Part shown: positions 13,584 through 15,796 of the stretch, piece after piece
Numbering within the stretch: the stretch's first letter is position 1
Layout of the letters: the number at the start of each line of letters is the position of its first letter
Source: an uncultured Flavobacterium sp.
GTDB lineage: Bacteria > Bacteroidota > Bacteroidia > Flavobacteriales > Flavobacteriaceae
Length of the DNA: 15,796 nucleotides
Reading direction: 5' to 3'
NCBI RefSeq assembly: GCF_946220915.1
Contig: NZ_CAMIHH010000077.1
Coordinates: 1 to 15,796, forward strand
Program-made: the position numbers and the translations under genes
The notes under the pieces: model-generated
Databases searched by the model: none
What the model saw: only the letters and a program-made list of their open reading frames with translations
What the model was told of the DNA's origin: nothing

Positions 13584-14765
13584 ATGGATAAGGCATTACA
13601 AAGAATACAATCCATTGATATCCTGCGCGGAATCATCATGATAATTATGGCGCTCGACCACACGAGAGATTATTTTCATATCCATGCCATGACCGATGAG
13701 CCAACCAACATGGCCACAACGACACCGGCACTATTCTTTACACGCTGGATCACCCATTTTTGCGCACCGCTGTTCGTATTTCTTTCCGGCACATCCATTT
13801 ACCTGCAAAGCCTGCGCAAGACCAAAAAAGAACTGGCATTTTTCCTGCTCACACGGGGACTTTGGCTCATTGTTGCCGAGTTTACCATTGTTGGCTTTGG
13901 GTGGAGCTTCAATATATTCTTCAATTTCTTTTTCCTGCAGGTAATATGGGCCATTGGTGCAAGCATGGTCTTTTTATCAGGGCTTATATTCCTGAGGTAT
14001 TGGACGTTGCTTATATTGGGCATCTTGATAACCGCATTGCATAATTTACTGGACACCTATACCTTTACCGACCCGGCAATGGATGTTATGGCCAACCTGT
14101 TCCTCCTCACAGAATTTGACGTGATACCACTCGGTGGCAACACGAGATTAATGTGTGCCTATGCTGCCCTGCCATGGACCGGGATCATGCTGCTGGGTTA
14201 TGCCATTGGCAAATGGTACTGCCCGGAATTTGACGTACAACACAGGAAGAAATTACTGCTCTCCACCGGGCTTGGCATCGTTAGCCTGTTTGTACTGCTG
14301 CGCCTCATTAACGGTTATGGCGACCCAAAACCGTGGGCGGTACAAAAAGACGCAGTATACACTTTGCTGTCATTCCTTAATGTCAACAAATACCCACCAT
14401 CACTAATGTATGCGTGCATGACACTTGGCCCCGGGCTGATCATTTTAGCGCTTTTAGAAAACGTGCGCAACCGCGTTACCGACTTCTTTAATATCTTCGG
14501 ACGTGTACCATTCCTGTATTACCTGCTGCACGTGTATGTGATCCATTTGCTGTGCGTTGCACTCTTCTACGCGGAAGGCTATACGTTTGAAGACAATTTT
14601 AAGCTTGAGATTGCATTCGGGTTCCGGCCCAAGGAGAATTTCGGGTTCTCGCTTGGCATAGTATACCTTATATGGATACTGGTTATCGTGCTGTGCTGGT
14701 TTCCCACTAAATGGTACGAAAAGTATAAACGTACCCACAAGAAGTGGTGGCTGAGTTATATTTAA
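13584..14765 (+). CDS. HGSNAT/DUF1624-type membrane acyltransferase
   Basis: A polytopic inner-membrane protein of 393 residues with about nine or ten hydrophobic helices. The N-terminal signature RIQSIDILRGIIMIIMALDHTRDYF (S10-I-D12-x-x-R15-G16, then D25-H26) is typical of the heparan-alpha-glucosaminide N-acetyltransferase catalytic domain family (DUF1624/YeiB-like). That family is thought to move acyl groups across the membrane onto sugars or other acceptors; H26 is the natural candidate for the acyl-carrying histidine. Later motifs include a WITHFCAPLFVFLSGTS helix and FGRVPFLYYLLHVYVIH near residues 305-320. A C-terminal basic tail (KWYEKYKRTHKKW) would face the cytoplasm. The ATG at 13584 begins the signature directly. 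The acceptor is unknown; a cell-wall or surface glycan role is inference. Confidence 0.92.
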   Translation: MDKALQRIQSIDILRGIIMIIMALDHTRDYFHIHAMTDEPTNMATTTPALFFTRWITHFCAPLFVFLSGTSIYLQSLRKTKKELAFFLLTRGLWLIVAEFTIVGFGWSFNIFFNFFFLQVIWAIGASMVFLSGLIFLRYWTLLILGILITALHNLLDTYTFTDPAMDVMANLFLLTEFDVIPLGGNTRLMCAYAALPWTGIMLLGYAIGKWYCPEFDVQHRKKLLLSTGLGIVSLFVLLRLINGYGDPKPWAVQKDAVYTLLSFLNVNKYPPSLMYACMTLGPGLIILALLENVRNRVTDFFNIFGRVPFLYYLLHVYVIHLLCVALFYAEGYTFEDNFKLEIAFGFRPKENFGFSLGIVYLIWILVIVLCWFPTKWYEKYKRTHKKWWLSYI

Positions 14766-15004
14766 TAAAAGTCAGATTGATGTCACTTTAATAGTATCGC
14801 AACAACATCATTTCGAATTCCATAACTGAAAATATAATGCTTACTAAAAGCTTAAAATAGTCGAATTACCATTTTGTTTTGCTAATTCAAGTTTGCATAA
14901 TCTGAGAAATATTAAAAAATCATTAAGTTTTTTCTTGCCATTTTAATATTGAGCCAGTAAAATATAGCGACTTGCCATTTCGTGCCTTATTCGCTTTACT
15001 CTCC

Positions 15005-15019
15005 TGTTGCATAGCAACA
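15005..15019. repeat. Palindrome upstream of the last gene
   Basis: TGTTGC-ATA-GCAACA is a perfect 6-base inverted repeat with a 3-base centre. It lies 21 bases upstream of the candidate -7 box of the next gene, about where a regulator would bind. Confidence 0.5.
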
Positions 15020-15026
15020 TATACGG

Positions 15027-15072
15027 TTTGGTTTTTCAATTATATTTGCTGTCAAACCAATAAAAAACCAAA
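15027..15072. repeat. 10-base inverted repeat flanking the promoter of the last gene
   Basis: TTTGGTTTTT (15027-15036) and AAAAACCAAA (15063-15072) are perfect inverted copies 26 bases apart, and the -7 box sits between them. A second overlapping pair, GGTTTG (15025-15030) and CAAACC (15053-15058), uses the same left arm. The repeat ends 3 bases before the start codon. Confidence 0.55.
15041..15048 (+). promoter_or_regulatory. Candidate -7 promoter element of the last gene
   Basis: TATATTTG matches TAnnTTTG completely and lies 27 bases before the ATG at 15076, giving a leader of about 20 bases. No TTG is found at the usual spacing; the nearest (15028-15030) has only a 10-base spacer, so activation by a regulator or a weak promoter is possible. 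Confidence 0.5.
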
Positions 15073-15075
15073 TAC

Positions 15076-15796
15076 ATGAAATTAAAAGTATTTTACACAT
15101 TATTTATTTGCGTTGCATTTTCGGCAAGCAGCCATGCGCAACTCGGCGACATGCTAAAAGGCAAAAGACAGGGAATAAGCGGGAAATTGCACAAAAAATA
15201 CATAGGGAAAATCGTTTTTGCGCCACGTGAAAACGACATTGAATATCCGGGTGAGGTTGAAAGCAACTTTAAAGACAAATTCAATTTTGGAGAAGAGATT
15301 TTTTTGAGGGCATATTTTGAAAGCACGTTAATGGATGTGACAAAGGAATTTTCAGAAGGCCAAAGTAAATCCGATAAAGTGGCGGGTGCCCGGTTTGCGG
15401 CCTCTTTTTATTTAGATGGCATGCTGGCACATGAATCTACATTTGGAGAAGGAAGTGCCCTGACCGCTGAACAAAAATACAAATCGACTTACAGGGGCGC
15501 CCTGATTATCAAAGGAAAATACCCACTAAGCGATGGTTACCTGTTCCAGGAAGAATACAAAGCATTTACCTCAAAAGTAGCCGAAAAACTTACTCCGGGA
15601 GAACATAAAATAAAAATAGATTTATACCCTGAATTTTCTCTGAAGGGAGCAACGAAAAGAGGCGCTATCATGGCTTCGGGAGAATTTACGCTTGTAGTTA
15701 AAAAGAGTGTTCCTGACGACCCCGAAATGTGCATCCCTCTGTCATCTGTTGGGGTAGATAAGGCATTGGAAAAGAAAATATATGACTATTTCTTGC
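15076..15796 (+). CDS. Secreted protein of unknown function (3' end outside window)
   Basis: The frame is open from ATG 15076 to the window end: 240 codons with no stop. The product starts with a signal peptide (MKLKVFYTLFICVAFSASS, cleavage at HA-Q near residue 22), so it is exported to the periplasm, outer membrane or medium. The mature part is hydrophilic and looks mostly beta: segments such as KIVFAPRENDIEYPGEVESNF, EIFLRAYFEST, ARFAASFYLDGML and EHKIKIDLYPEFSL alternate charged and hydrophobic residues. I recognise no domain. A pattern of repeated -F-x-x-E-I-F-L-R-A-Y-F- type strands would fit a beta-sandwich envelope protein, but that is a guess. The upstream region has a -7 box and inverted repeats, so it may be regulated. 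Confidence 0.85.
   Translation, partial: MKLKVFYTLFICVAFSASSHAQLGDMLKGKRQGISGKLHKKYIGKIVFAPRENDIEYPGEVESNFKDKFNFGEEIFLRAYFESTLMDVTKEFSEGQSKSDKVAGARFAASFYLDGMLAHESTFGEGSALTAEQKYKSTYRGALIIKGKYPLSDGYLFQEEYKAFTSKVAEKLTPGEHKIKIDLYPEFSLKGATKRGAIMASGEFTLVVKKSVPDDPEMCIPLSSVGVDKALEKKIYDYFL

Larger units (their letters stand above)
14766..15075. other. 310-base AT-rich intergenic region with short repeats
   Basis: No gene or RNA is recognised here. It contains a 10-base perfect inverted repeat (AATATTAAAA at 14908-14917, TTTTAATATT at 14941-14950), a 10-base direct repeat CTTGCCATTT (14934-14943 and 14971-14980, 37 bases apart), and the repeat-rich promoter region of the last gene at its right end. 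An unannotated small RNA cannot be excluded. Confidence 0.6.

Noticed and set aside
1..15796. CRISPR array, tRNA, rRNA, insertion sequence or integrase
   Set aside because: No regularly spaced repeats, cloverleaf-like sequence, transposase or recombinase motif was seen on either strand.

Overview
The window looks like ordinary chromosome from a member of the Bacteroidota, most likely a Flavobacteriaceae close to Flavobacterium with moderate GC. The evidence is a TonB-dependent receptor with an N-terminal carboxypeptidase-regulatory-like domain, Bacteroidota-style promoter motifs (TAnnTTTG -7 boxes, one with a well-placed TTG -33 element), no obvious Shine-Dalgarno sequences, TTG starts on at least two secreted or membrane proteins, and a 6S-like RNA between zapA and rny. 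No integrase, transposase, CRISPR array or tRNA was seen.

Layout. 71-4286 (minus) holds an envelope pair: a secreted M23 zinc metallopeptidase whose 3' end overlaps the start of a TonB-dependent outer-membrane receptor. Divergent from it, 4470-6903 (plus) is a cell-division and RNA-metabolism block: a clear promoter, a 96-residue coiled-coil protein (ZapB-like candidate), zapA, a 6S-like RNA ending in its own terminator, and rny (RNase Y). A strong hairpin, probably a bidirectional terminator, separates rny from a small membrane protein on the minus strand. 7454-8875 (plus) carries a small conserved-looking hypothetical, an EcsC/DUF697-like membrane-associated protein and a Nudix hydrolase 2 bases after it.

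8889-10118 (minus) is a small accessory-looking patch: a two-helix membrane protein with a TTG start, a Bor/Iss-family lipoprotein and a KilA-N domain protein. The last two belong to families known from phages, and each is followed by its own terminator. 10234-12865 (minus) returns to housekeeping: a dihydrolipoamide acyltransferase (E2 of a 2-oxo acid dehydrogenase complex) and a family 2 glycosyltransferase with an extra C-terminal region. An Hsp20 small heat-shock protein (minus) is divergent from a polytopic HGSNAT/DUF1624-type acyltransferase (plus), and a near-perfect 12-base inverted repeat lies between them. After a 310-base AT-rich gap with several short repeats, the window ends inside a secreted protein of unknown function.

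Functionally the window is mostly envelope upkeep (M23 peptidase, TonB receptor, glycosyltransferase, acyltransferase), cell division, RNA turnover and global transcription control, with one likely horizontally acquired patch. I found no convincing new multi-gene system. The items most worth checking are the zapB-like/zapA/6S/rny arrangement, the Bor plus KilA-N patch, and the repeat structures upstream of the last gene.
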